Shown piece after piece: positions 1 through 6,299 of a DNA stretch of 9,785 nucleotides. The stretch covers positions 1 to 9,785 of the forward strand of contig CAYMUG010000022.1 of NCBI GenBank assembly GCA_964393575.1. The letters are read 5' to 3'. The first letter of the stretch is position 1. Each line of letters begins with the position of its first letter. The notes beneath the pieces are model-generated. The model was given only the letters and a program-made list of their open reading frames with translations. It did not search any database and had not been told where the DNA came from. Both the position numbers and the translations under genes were made by a program. The DNA comes from CAYMUG01 sp964393575 (GTDB lineage Bacteria > Patescibacteriota > Minisyncoccia > Spechtbacterales > 2-12-FULL-38-22).

Positions 1-1
1 T

Positions 2-523
2 ATGGCAGAAGAAAAAAACGAACAAAAAGAGGCAGAGGCCAAGGAAGAAGAATCCAAGGCCGAAGCTTCAAAAGAAGAAGCAAAAACCTCTGAATCCGTT
101 GAGGAAGAGTCTGCATCCGCACCTGAAGGAGAATCTACTGAGGTTCCTGAAAAATTCCAGGATCTCGTGGCAAAAATTGAAGAGATGTCTGTACTCGAAC
201 TTTCAGAGCTTGTTAAAGTGCTTGAGGGTAAGTTCGGTGTTTCCAGTGCAGCACCTGTGGCAGCAGCTGCCCCCTCTGCAGGAGGAGGCGATGAAGGCGA
301 AGAAGAAGAAAAGGCCAGTTATGATATTGAGCTGACAGAAACAGGGGATAACAAGTTAGGACTAATAAAGGTACTGCGTGAAGTGACGGATTTAGGCCTA
401 AAGGATGCAAAAGAAAAAGCAGAGAGTGTACCTCAGGTTATAAAAGAAGGTGCTCCTAAGGAACAAGCTGAAGAAATAAAGAGTAAATTGGAAGAGGCAG
501 GAGCTACAGTAACATTGAAATAA
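2..523 (+). CDS. rplL: Ribosomal protein bL12 (L7/L12) with acidic N-terminal extension
   Basis: This is the large-subunit stalk protein that recruits and stimulates the translational GTPases. The family dimerisation domain is at residues about 49-80 (IEEMSVLELSELVKVLEGKF). An Ala/Gly/Glu-rich hinge follows at 81-104. The C-terminal factor-binding domain is at 105-173, with the conserved KVLREVTDLGLKDAKEKAE helix and an ending in EEAGATVTLK. Typical bL12 is about 120 residues; this one is 173 because about 48 residues rich in Glu, Lys, Ala and Ser precede the dimer domain. The ATG is the second base of the window, so an even earlier start cannot be excluded. The upstream neighbour (often rplJ) is outside the window. 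A strong terminator follows the stop directly, so this is the last gene of its unit. Identity is certain; the role of the extension is unknown. Confidence 0.96.
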   Translation: MAEEKNEQKEAEAKEEESKAEASKEEAKTSESVEEESASAPEGESTEVPEKFQDLVAKIEEMSVLELSELVKVLEGKFGVSSAAPVAAAAPSAGGGDEGEEEEKASYDIELTETGDNKLGLIKVLREVTDLGLKDAKEKAESVPQVIKEGAPKEQAEEIKSKLEEAGATVTLK

Positions 524-533
524 AAAAACAACT

Positions 534-574
534 GTAAACAAAAACCCCCGCAATTTGCGGGGGTTTTTGTTTAC
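534..574 (+). terminator. Rho-independent terminator after rplL
   Basis: A perfect inverted repeat has 20-nt arms (534-553 and 555-574) around one central T. Its core CCCCCGCAA/TTGCGGGGG is followed by TTTTTGTTT on the + strand. The A-rich left flank mirrors the T-run, so it could also terminate transcription arriving from the other strand. It starts 10 bases after the rplL stop. Confidence 0.93.
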
Positions 575-598
575 TTTTAAGTTAGAGCATGCTATATT
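570..598 (+). promoter_or_regulatory. Predicted promoter with extended -10 for the wHTH gene
   Basis: A TTTACT -35-like box (570-575) lies 17 bases from TATATT (593-598, one mismatch to TATAAT). TGC directly before it makes an extended -10. The -35 overlaps the tail of the rplL terminator. Transcription would start near 604-606, only 2-4 bases before the ATG at 608. This is prediction from motifs only. Confidence 0.55.
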
Positions 599-607
599 TT
601 AGGTAAC

Positions 608-1195
608 ATGGATAACCAAATACTGGAAAAACTTTTTGATTCTCCGAGCAAGCTCCGTATCTTGAAGCTTTTTTTGCGCAACCCTCATGATAAATTTAAG
701 ATGAGGGATGTGCGTAAACGTCTTATGCTAAAAACACCTGTAGTTAACCGTGAGCTGAATAAATTGTATGACATTAAACTTATACACAGGAAAAAACACC
801 CTAAATCAAAAGAATATATGTATAGTTTGAATCACGAGTTTGTATTTTTGCCCGAAATGAAAAATTTGGTCCTTAAATCATCTCCTGCAGATGAAAGAAA
901 AATGGAGAACACAATAAAGAAGTTAGGCAGAATAAAATTAGCAGTACTTTCCGGTATTTTTGTAAAACCCGAACGTGAAAATTCCCGCGCTGACTTATTA
1001 ATAGTAGGAGACGGAATCAACGAAAACAAGCTACAAACTTTTATACGCAAACTTGAGGCAGAAGTAGGCACAGAGATTAATTATACAGTCCTAACCTCAG
1101 AAGAATACGCTTACCGCAACAAAATGTTTGACCGTTTCCTGAGGGATATATTTGAACAACCGCACAGAAAACTGGTGGATAAGTTCCGAAAATAA
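608..1195 (+). CDS. Winged-helix protein with degenerate nucleotidyltransferase-like domain
   Basis: The protein has 195 residues. Residues about 5-75 resemble an ArsR/MarR-type winged helix (LFDSPSKLRILKLFL, then RDVRKRLMLKTPVVNRELNK as the likely recognition helix, then a basic wing with HRKKHPKSKEYMY). Residues about 105-195 resemble the minimal nucleotidyltransferase fold of the DNA polymerase beta superfamily. The usual GS...D.D catalytic motif is reduced to LSGIF (114-118) and ADLLIVGD (128-135), so one of the expected carboxylate pair is missing and activity is doubtful. The tail FDRFLRDIFEQPH looks like a conserved family signature. The Shine-Dalgarno is weak (AGG, four bases from the ATG), which fits a leaderless transcript. 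I infer a DNA-binding regulator, possibly sensing a nucleotide; the target is unknown. It is a single-gene unit between a terminator and the next promoter-like site. Confidence 0.75.
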   Translation: MDNQILEKLFDSPSKLRILKLFLRNPHDKFKMRDVRKRLMLKTPVVNRELNKLYDIKLIHRKKHPKSKEYMYSLNHEFVFLPEMKNLVLKSSPADERKMENTIKKLGRIKLAVLSGIFVKPERENSRADLLIVGDGINENKLQTFIRKLEAEVGTEINYTVLTSEEYAYRNKMFDRFLRDIFEQPHRKLVDKFRK

Positions 1196-1218
1196 TACCT
1201 ATTATTTTAGCAACTCAT

Positions 1219-1224
1219 TATAAT
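1219..1224 (+). promoter_or_regulatory. Candidate -10 box upstream of the hydrolase gene
   Basis: A perfect TATAAT lies 24 bases after the preceding stop codon, without a good -35 at 16-18 bases. A 10-base palindrome AATACGTATT (1227-1236) sits where transcription would start and could be an operator. This is a weak prediction. Confidence 0.35.
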
Positions 1225-1292
1225 TAAATACGTATTAAGTTAGTATCAATAAAAGGCGGCTAACAAAAAATTTTGTTTTAAGCGCGGGTTTA

Positions 1293-2363
1293 TTGGCTAT
1301 GGGCGCTCTTATATTTCTTGGCTCTTTTTCTTTTTTTAGCAACACTTCTGTTGAAAAAGAGTTTATGAGCGGAGAACCTGCTACAGAAAGCCGAAAAACT
1401 TATCTTTCACAAATCAATATAGTTCCTGATAAACCCCCTCAAAAGAAAGATGTTAAGGCAATACATCTCTCTTATGGTTCTTATCTGTCAGATGATTTTG
1501 TGGGGATATTAGATGAGATAGAAAAATCCGATATTAACACTATCGTTTTTGAAGTGAAAACCCCATCAGGACTTGTGGCTTTTAACTCTCAGAAGCACAT
1601 CGATATTTTAAAAGAATTACTTCCTAAATTAAAAGAAGGGGGAATCTATACTATAGCCCGTATGGTTATTTTTCAGGATCCCGTTCTGGCGGAAGAGAAT
1701 CCCGGTTTAGCTATAAAAAATTCCGCTACCGGAGGGCCATGGTCCGATAATAATGGTATAGTCTGGACTGATCCTACGCAGAGAGAGGTTTGGGACCATA
1801 ATATAAACATTGCAAGGCAGGCCTTGGATACGGGATTTGATGAAGTTAACTTTGACTACATTCGTTTTCCCACTGACGGCAATCTATCTCTTACAAAATA
1901 CAAAAATCTGAATACTTTTAACTCTAAGGGCGATGCCATCGCATCTTTTTTGGATTATACCAGAAAGAAACTCGGACCCTCTCCCACACTTTCAATAGAT
2001 GTATTCGGTATGACATTTGTCGGGGATCAACATACGATCGGACAGATTATAGGTATGATGGCGCCTCATGTTGATGTAATTTATCCGATGTCATATCCTT
2101 CTCATTATCCTGATGGATTTATGGGGTTTGAGAACCCGGCAGAGCATCCTTATGAAATAGTGGATTCTACTTTAGAGCGCGGCTTGGAGAAGCTAGAGGG
2201 GCACGCGGTCGTTGTGCGCCCTTGGGTTCAGGATTTTGATCTGGGCGCCGAGTATGAGGTTAATAAGATACAAGCCCAAATAAGAGCGATTGAAGACAAT
2301 GGTATAGACACATGGGCTCTGTGGAATGCAAGTAATCGATATACATTTGAGGCGGTTAGGTAA
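1293..2363 (+). CDS. Putative glycoside hydrolase, DUF4015 type, membrane-anchored or secreted
   Basis: The protein has 356 residues from the TTG at 1293. After a hydrophobic N-terminus and a linker to about residue 52, the body matches the DUF4015 putative glycosyl hydrolase family, predicted to be a TIM barrel. Seen motifs are VKAIHLSYGSYLSD (54-67), IYTIARMVIFQDPVLA (118-133), GFDEVNFDYIRFPTDG (181-196), LSIDVFGM (233-240) and VDVIYPMSYPSHYPDG (260-275). The acidic residues in the FDYIRFP and IDVFG strands are plausible catalytic candidates. The substrate cannot be told; a polysaccharide outside the membrane is the family expectation. The start is uncertain: TTG 1293 and ATG 1299 both cut into the hydrophobic segment, while the open frame runs back to 1239 and adds a basic KRR-containing leader without any ATG, GTG or TTG. 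A terminator follows the stop. Confidence 0.85.
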   Translation: MAMGALIFLGSFSFFSNTSVEKEFMSGEPATESRKTYLSQINIVPDKPPQKKDVKAIHLSYGSYLSDDFVGILDEIEKSDINTIVFEVKTPSGLVAFNSQKHIDILKELLPKLKEGGIYTIARMVIFQDPVLAEENPGLAIKNSATGGPWSDNNGIVWTDPTQREVWDHNINIARQALDTGFDEVNFDYIRFPTDGNLSLTKYKNLNTFNSKGDAIASFLDYTRKKLGPSPTLSIDVFGMTFVGDQHTIGQIIGMMAPHVDVIYPMSYPSHYPDGFMGFENPAEHPYEIVDSTLERGLEKLEGHAVVVRPWVQDFDLGAEYEVNKIQAQIRAIEDNGIDTWALWNASNRYTFEAVR

Positions 2364-2379
2364 TAGTGTATAGTATTTT

Positions 2380-2397
2380 CGGCTGAATATTCAGCCG
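2380..2397 (+). repeat. Perfect 18-base palindrome before the terminator
   Basis: CGGCTGAATATTCAGCCG is a perfect 9+9 inverted repeat between the hydrolase stop and the terminator hairpin. It has no T-run of its own. It may add to 3'-end structure or be a protein-binding site. Confidence 0.6.
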
Positions 2398-2405
2398 TTA
2401 ACCCC

Positions 2406-2445
2406 AAAAAGATCGGCTAAACCAATGGTTTAGCCGATCTTTTTT
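2406..2445 (+). terminator. Rho-independent terminator after the hydrolase gene
   Basis: An 18-bp stem is formed by arms 2406-2423 and 2427-2444 with loop AAT; the T-run is 2440-2445. The stem core TCGGCTAAACC/GGTTTAGCCGA occurs again at 7521-7545. The A-rich left flank would allow termination in both directions. Confidence 0.9.
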
Positions 2446-2490
2446 GTTGTTTACATATAAATAATTACCTGCATTGAGCGGAATTTTGAG

Positions 2491-2594
2491 GTGTGGATAA
2501 TCTGTGTTGCATGGGGTTAATTAGTGGGGTATTATGTAAAGAAGGTGTAAGGTTGTGGAAAAAAGTGGGGAAAAACCAGGCAAATTGTGGAAAA
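2491..2594 (+). promoter_or_regulatory. Phased GTGG sites upstream of mraZ: MraZ-box-like repeat and DnaA-box-like motifs
   Basis: GTGG occurs on the + strand at 2493, 2524, 2555, 2565 and 2587, with distances of 31, 31, 10 and 22, all close to whole helical turns. The pair GTGGAAAAAA (2555-2564) and GTGGGGAAAA (2565-2574) is a tandem 10-mer like the MraZ binding boxes found before mraZ operons. TGTGGATAA (2492-2500) is an exact DnaA box on the minus strand (TTATCCACA). TGTGGAAAA at 2554-2562 and 2586-2594 fits the relaxed DnaA consensus. Autoregulation by MraZ is the family expectation; DnaA binding is an inference. Confidence 0.6.
2507..2535 (+). promoter_or_regulatory. Weak candidate promoter for the mraZ operon
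   Basis: TTGCAT (2507-2512) and TATTAT (2530-2535) are separated by 17 bases. The -10 has one mismatch, but the -35 matches only its TTG. It would place the MraZ-box-like pair just downstream of the transcription start. TATAAC at 2623-2628 is an alternative -10 without a good -35. The remainder of the 327-base gap to mraZ shows no gene. Confidence 0.3.
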
Positions 2595-2690
2595 CTTCCT
2601 CTAAGTCGTCCAAATGATCGAATATAACAAATCTACTAATAAATCATTCGTTGTATTCGCATTTCCACATTCGTGGTATTTGTTGTAAGC

Positions 2691-3122
2691 ATGTTTTTAG
2701 GAGAATTTAACCATACAATAGACGAGAAAAAGCGTCTTTCTATTCCTGTAAAATTCCGCAAGGCGCTGGGAAAAAAAGCCGTGATTACACGGGGATTAGA
2801 TAATTGTCTTTTTATATTTACACAAGAGGAATGGAAAAAACTTGCCGATAAACTGGGCTCTCTGCCTTTAGGACAGAAAGATGCCCGTGGCTTTAGCAGG
2901 TTAATGCTTGCCGGTGCTATGGAGGTTTCTATGGATAATATGGGAAGAATACTCGTTCCGGATTATTTGAAAGGTTATGCAGCTCTTAAAAAAAATGTTG
3001 TTGTTACCGGAGTTTATAACCGTATAGAGGTATGGGATCAAAAACTTTGGGATGATTACAAGAAAAAGAGCGAGAAAGGCGCTGACGATATGGCCGAGCG
3101 ACTGGGGGAATTAGGAGTATAA
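2691..3122 (+). CDS. mraZ: Division/cell-wall cluster transcriptional regulator MraZ
   Basis: The protein has 143 residues, the normal MraZ length. It has two AbrB/SpoVT-like DNA-binding half-domains: MFLGEFNHTIDEKKRLSIPVKFR-type (residues 1-23) and MDNMGRILVPDYL (81-93), each holding the D..(G/K)R..(I/V)P signature. The first copy has Lys where Gly is usual (DEKKRL). MraZ oligomers bind repeated GTGG/TGGG boxes in front of their own operon, and such boxes are present upstream. I chose ATG 2691 because family members start at M(F/L).GE(F/Y); an in-frame GTG at 2673 would add six unconserved residues. No Shine-Dalgarno is visible. It is the first gene of the mraZ-rsmH-ftsL-ftsI operon, 64 bases before rsmH. 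Confidence 0.95.
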   Translation: MFLGEFNHTIDEKKRLSIPVKFRKALGKKAVITRGLDNCLFIFTQEEWKKLADKLGSLPLGQKDARGFSRLMLAGAMEVSMDNMGRILVPDYLKGYAALKKNVVVTGVYNRIEVWDQKLWDDYKKKSEKGADDMAERLGELGV

Positions 3123-3132
3123 TTTTTTACAA

Positions 3133-3188
3133 TAACCATGACCATGACAATGACAGAATGTCATAGTTATAGTCATCGCCATCGTTAT
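3133..3188 (+). repeat. Hexamer-phased TRAC/GYYA inverted tandem array over the rsmH start
   Basis: TRAC occurs at 3133, 3139, 3145 and 3151 (TAAC, then three TGAC), exactly six bases apart. After a short spacer, GTCA, GTTA, GTCA, GCCA and GTTA start at 3160, 3166, 3172, 3178 and 3184, again exactly six apart. The halves are complementary and can fold into an imperfect stem of about 18 bp (15 paired) closing on GAA. The last unit GTTATG contains the rsmH start codon, so folding could limit initiation. No Shine-Dalgarno is present. Confidence 0.7.
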
Positions 3189-4080
3189 GAACGAAGTTCA
3201 TAAACCTGTTCTTTTAAAGGAAACATTAGATTACCTTAATCCCGCTCCCGGAGATAATTTTATAGATGCGACAGCAGGAGAGGGAGGTCACGCGATGGCT
3301 ATCGCGGAAATGATACGCCCGGAAGGCAGCTTATTGGCTATAGAATACGACCCTGAATATGCGGAGTTGTTGAAAAACAATATTCAAGAGCACGGCCTTG
3401 AAGAAATAGTAACAGTTATAAACGGGAGTTATGCCGAAATAGTAGAGTTGAAAAAAGAAACCGGTTTTCCTGCACCCCGGGGCATAATGTTTGATTTCGG
3501 TCTCAGCAATTGGCAGTTGGAGAAGAGCGGTAGGGGCTTTTCTTTTCGTAAAGATGAAATTTTGGATATGCGGTTTAACCCTAAAGATAATACAATCCCT
3601 ACTGCTTCTGAAATTATCAACTCTTTTTCACGAGAACATCTTATAGAACTGTTCAGTAAGTACGGAGAGCTAAAACATCCGGAAAAGTTGGCAAAAAGAA
3701 TAATAGAAGAACGCAAAAGAGAAAAAATATCAACCACAGGCCAGCTTGTGCGTCTTATAGAAAAATCTTTCGGCTCCAGGACTCAGCTAAAAGCCCAAGT
3801 ATTCCAGGCATTGCGCATTGCAGTTAATGACGAGTTGGGAAATATAGAGAAGGGGCTTAAAAGCGCATTACGTTTAATAAATAAAAAAGGAAGAATTGCT
3901 GTTATTTCATTTCACTCGTTAGAAGATAGGATTGTTAAAAATTTATTTCGTGATTGGGAAAAGGAAGAGAGGGGAAAGAGGATAAATAAAAAAGTTATTA
4001 AGCCGTCTTTCGAGGAGGTGGCAAAAAACCCTAAAAGCAGAAGTGCTAAATTAAGAATCTTTGAAGTAACCGGAAATTAG
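3187..4080 (+). CDS. rsmH: 16S rRNA (cytosine-1402-N4)-methyltransferase RsmH (MraW)
   Basis: The protein has 297 residues, normal for the family. It uses S-adenosylmethionine to methylate N4 of C1402 in the decoding centre of 16S rRNA. Family motifs appear in order: the N-terminal HKPVLLKETLDYL (5-17), the cofactor loop DATAGEGGH (27-35), DFGLSNWQL (103-111, family D.GvSS.QL), RGFSF (116-120) with DMRFNP (127-132), FQALRIAVNDEL (206-217), ISFHSLEDRIVK (240-251) and NPKSRSAKLR (281-290). All key blocks are intact, so it should be active. It follows mraZ, the conserved order of the dcw cluster. Its ATG lies inside a repeat-built stem and no ribosome binding site is seen, so translation may depend on RNA folding. 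Confidence 0.97.
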   Translation: MNEVHKPVLLKETLDYLNPAPGDNFIDATAGEGGHAMAIAEMIRPEGSLLAIEYDPEYAELLKNNIQEHGLEEIVTVINGSYAEIVELKKETGFPAPRGIMFDFGLSNWQLEKSGRGFSFRKDEILDMRFNPKDNTIPTASEIINSFSREHLIELFSKYGELKHPEKLAKRIIEERKREKISTTGQLVRLIEKSFGSRTQLKAQVFQALRIAVNDELGNIEKGLKSALRLINKKGRIAVISFHSLEDRIVKNLFRDWEKEERGKRINKKVIKPSFEEVAKNPKSRSAKLRIFEVTGN

Positions 4081-4106
4081 AAAATTATACTAATAATTAG
4101 CATTTT

Positions 4107-4111
4107 GAGGA
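4107..4111 (+). promoter_or_regulatory. Ribosome binding site of the ftsL-like gene
   Basis: GAGGA lies 10 bases before ATG 4122. It is notable because most other genes of the operon have no recognisable Shine-Dalgarno sequence. Confidence 0.55.
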
Positions 4112-4121
4112 AAACAAAATT

Positions 4122-4424
4122 ATGGCAAATAAAAAACAAACCAAATCCAGAAAAATAAATTATTTACTAACAGCGGTATTTCTCGTTTTAGGTCTTGGGT
4201 ATGTATTTTTAAGCGCTGATATAATACGCGGGGAGTTTAAAGCGGATAATCTTAAACAAGAGCTAACAGCATTGCAGGAGAAAAATCTTGACCTAAGCAT
4301 AAAATATACTGAGGCAAGTTCTCTCTCAACCGTAACCCAAAAAAGCAACAATCTTCTTTATACTGAGGTAAACGAAGTTAATTATATTAAAAAAGACCAA
4401 CGTTCTCTGTTGGGTGTAAGATAG
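4122..4424 (+). CDS. ftsL: FtsL-like septum protein, one membrane segment plus coiled coil
   Basis: The protein has 100 residues. A basic start (MANKKQTKSRK) is followed by one membrane segment at about 13-30 (YLLTAVFLVLGLGYVFL). A heptad-like helix follows at about 36-65 (EFKADNLKQELTALQEKN) and then a short extracytoplasmic tail. This is the topology and size of FtsL/DivIC family proteins, which bridge FtsQ/DivIB and FtsB to the septal synthase FtsW-FtsI. Sequence identity in this family is very low, so the call rests on topology and on the place between rsmH and ftsI, where ftsL always sits. It is 41 bases after rsmH and 42 bases before ftsI. Confidence 0.78.
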   Translation: MANKKQTKSRKINYLLTAVFLVLGLGYVFLSADIIRGEFKADNLKQELTALQEKNLDLSIKYTEASSLSTVTQKSNNLLYTEVNEVNYIKKDQRSLLGVR

Positions 4425-4466
4425 TGTGGTATTATACCTATATGCTTTGCCTCACCGTTTAAGCTT

Positions 4467-6161
4467 ATGAAAACTAATAATAAGTGGCTTAAAAATTGGC
4501 GTATAACACTCCTGTTTTCATTTTTTATATTACTTGCCGGGCTTTTGACCGGCCGTTTATTTGTTTTACAGATAGTAAAAGGTAACTATTATTCCGCCCT
4601 GGCGGTTGGACAGAGTACCGGTAATGAGGTTTCTACCCCTCCCCGTGGAGATATTTATTTTAACGACAACGGGGGATCGGATACATTTATTGCCGCAACT
4701 AACCAAAAATCACCTTTTGTATACGCGGATCCCGGAGAAGTAGAGAGCGCCACCGGCACTTTAAACGAAATCACACAAGTTGTAGACCTTGAAGAAGGCA
4801 AAGATAAACAAAAACTTCTTGAACGCCTTAAAAACGAGCAATCTTCTTACGCTCTAATTGCACGCAAGTTAAGCCGGAAACAGGCTGAGCAAGTTAAAAA
4901 TTTAGATTTAAGCGGAGTGTATATTAAAGAAGAATATGTAAGATACTATCCCGGCGGAGGTGTGGCACCTCACACTTTAGGATTTCTGGGATTTTCCGGA
5001 GGTCAACGGGTGGGTCAATATGGAGTGGAAGAATATTATAATAATCTACTCGCAGGCAATGGTTCCGGCAAGCCATTAGCTGGTCTGTTTCAATCAACGG
5101 AAGAACCGGCAAACCTTCATCTGACTATAGATTATGGCGTACAGTTTGCGGTTGAAAAAAAACTACGCGAACTTCAAGAGAAGTTGCAGGCAAAAAACGC
5201 AAGCGCTGTGTTTATGGATCCTTCTACGGGAGAGATTATATCTATGGCACATATCCCGACGTTTAATCCTAATAAATACAACAAAGTGGATGATATAAGT
5301 ATTTTCAAGAATTCTATTGTGCAATCATCTTTTGAGTTTGGTTCTGTATTTAAGCCCATAACTATAGCATCTGCTATAGATTCAGGTGCTATAACACCTC
5401 AAACTGTTTATGATGATACAGGCGTGGTTGAGATAGGGGGGCATAAAATTAGGAATTCCGATGGTGAGGCACATGGGAAACAAACAATGACTCAAGTTCT
5501 TGAAAAATCATTAAATACCGGTGTTGTTTTTGCTCAGGAAGAAGCAGGAAAAAAAGCATTTAAGGACTATTTGATTGATTTTCGCCTGGATAAAAAGACG
5601 GGAATAGACTTACCCGGGGAGGCAGGTAACGATGTTAATAATATAAAATTTACCAACAGGGATATCAATTATGCTACAGCTGCGTTCGGACAGGGAATTA
5701 GTTTTACCCCGATGCGACTTCTTTCTTCTATTTCCGCAATTGCCAATAAAGGTAAAATAATGAAACCTTATATTTTAGAGAATATAAAACAGGGCGAGCG
5801 AACAAGAAGTATGGAACCGGAGGTTACAGCTCAACCCATCTCAGAAATGACTGCATCCCGTGTTACGGCTATGATGGTGAGTGTTGTTGAAAACGGTTTC
5901 GGCGAAAAAGCGAAAGTGCCTGGTTATAAAGTAGCGGGAAAAACCGGAACAGCACAGATTCCCAAAAAGAATTCTCCCGGGTATTCAGATGAAACTATCC
6001 ACACCTTCATAGGTTTTGCTCCTGCCTACGACCCCAAATTTATTGGTATGATAAAAGTAAGAGACCCGCAGGGTATCAGGTTTTCTTCTGACTCAGTGGC
6101 CCCCGCATTCGGAGACCTCACTTCATTTTTGTTGCAATATTATAATATACCACCACAGTAA
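4467..6161 (+). CDS. ftsI: Class B penicillin-binding protein, FtsI/PBP2-type septal transpeptidase
   Basis: The protein has 564 residues. It cross-links peptidoglycan at the septum and is the usual target of beta-lactams. A cytoplasmic basic start leads into a membrane anchor at about 12-36 (ITLLFSFFILLAGLLTGRLF). The pedestal/dimerisation domain covers about 55-205 (STPPRGDIYFND; GLFQSTEEP near the end). The transpeptidase domain follows, with all three catalytic motifs: SVFK with nucleophile Ser293 (usual STFK), SLN 348-350 and KTGT 492-495. FGQGISFTPMRLL (407-419) is also typical. No PASTA repeats are present, unlike many Gram-positive members. The start ATG has no clear Shine-Dalgarno. 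It is the last gene of the compact operon; a 138-base structured spacer separates it from the MurF-like gene. Confidence 0.94.
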   Translation: MKTNNKWLKNWRITLLFSFFILLAGLLTGRLFVLQIVKGNYYSALAVGQSTGNEVSTPPRGDIYFNDNGGSDTFIAATNQKSPFVYADPGEVESATGTLNEITQVVDLEEGKDKQKLLERLKNEQSSYALIARKLSRKQAEQVKNLDLSGVYIKEEYVRYYPGGGVAPHTLGFLGFSGGQRVGQYGVEEYYNNLLAGNGSGKPLAGLFQSTEEPANLHLTIDYGVQFAVEKKLRELQEKLQAKNASAVFMDPSTGEIISMAHIPTFNPNKYNKVDDISIFKNSIVQSSFEFGSVFKPITIASAIDSGAITPQTVYDDTGVVEIGGHKIRNSDGEAHGKQTMTQVLEKSLNTGVVFAQEEAGKKAFKDYLIDFRLDKKTGIDLPGEAGNDVNNIKFTNRDINYATAAFGQGISFTPMRLLSSISAIANKGKIMKPYILENIKQGERTRSMEPEVTAQPISEMTASRVTAMMVSVVENGFGEKAKVPGYKVAGKTGTAQIPKKNSPGYSDETIHTFIGFAPAYDPKFIGMIKVRDPQGIRFSSDSVAPAFGDLTSFLLQYYNIPPQ

Positions 6162-6163
6162 GC

Positions 6164-6290
6164 TCACTTCGCTCGCACATTTGACATCTGACTCCTGACA
6201 AAATCGCTTCGCGATTTTTCGGCCGTTCGCAAAGCGAGCGCAGTCAAAGGTTAAAAGTCAATTGTCAAATGTTTTTTGTGAACGAAGTGA
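6164..6290 (+). repeat. Heptamer-phased TGAC/GTCA inverted array filling the ftsI-murF-like spacer
   Basis: The whole spacer is a nested imperfect inverted repeat. TGAC occurs at 6182, 6189 and 6196, exactly seven bases apart. GTCA, GTTA, GTCA and GTCA start at 6243, 6250, 6257 and 6264, also exactly seven apart. Perfect pairings include TCACTTCG/CGAAGTGA (6164-6171 with 6283-6290), ACATTTGACA/TGTCAAATGT (6177-6186 with 6263-6272) and CGCTCGC/GCGAGCG (6170-6176 with 6234-6240); not all can form at once. In the centre AAAATCGC-TTC-GCGATTTT (6200-6218) is a small hairpin that could act as a weak terminator. Confidence 0.75.
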
Positions 6291-6299
6291 ACAAAAATT

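Noticed and set aside
832..1071. Minus-strand open frame inside the wHTH/NTase gene
   Set aside because: It lies fully within a well-supported gene on the other strand, has no recognisable domain and no own signals. The same holds for the other antisense frames over rplL, rsmH, ftsL, ftsI, the MurF-like gene and the ABC gene.
2464..2690. DnaA-box-like cluster as a replication origin (oriC)
   Set aside because: There is only one exact box plus three relaxed matches, no dnaA or dnaN nearby, no clear AT-rich unwinding element beyond the local background, and all genes on both sides run in the same direction. Regulation of mraZ explains the sites more simply.
3138..3203. A 21-codon frame (ATG 3138) overlapping the rsmH start
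   Set aside because: It is produced by the hexamer repeat (alternating Met-Thr, then Ser/His/Arg/Tyr) and has no ribosome binding site; the repeat itself is the better explanation.
3133..6290. CRISPR-like repeats in the division-operon spacers
   Set aside because: The repeat units are only 6-7 bases, without unique spacers of constant length and without cas genes.
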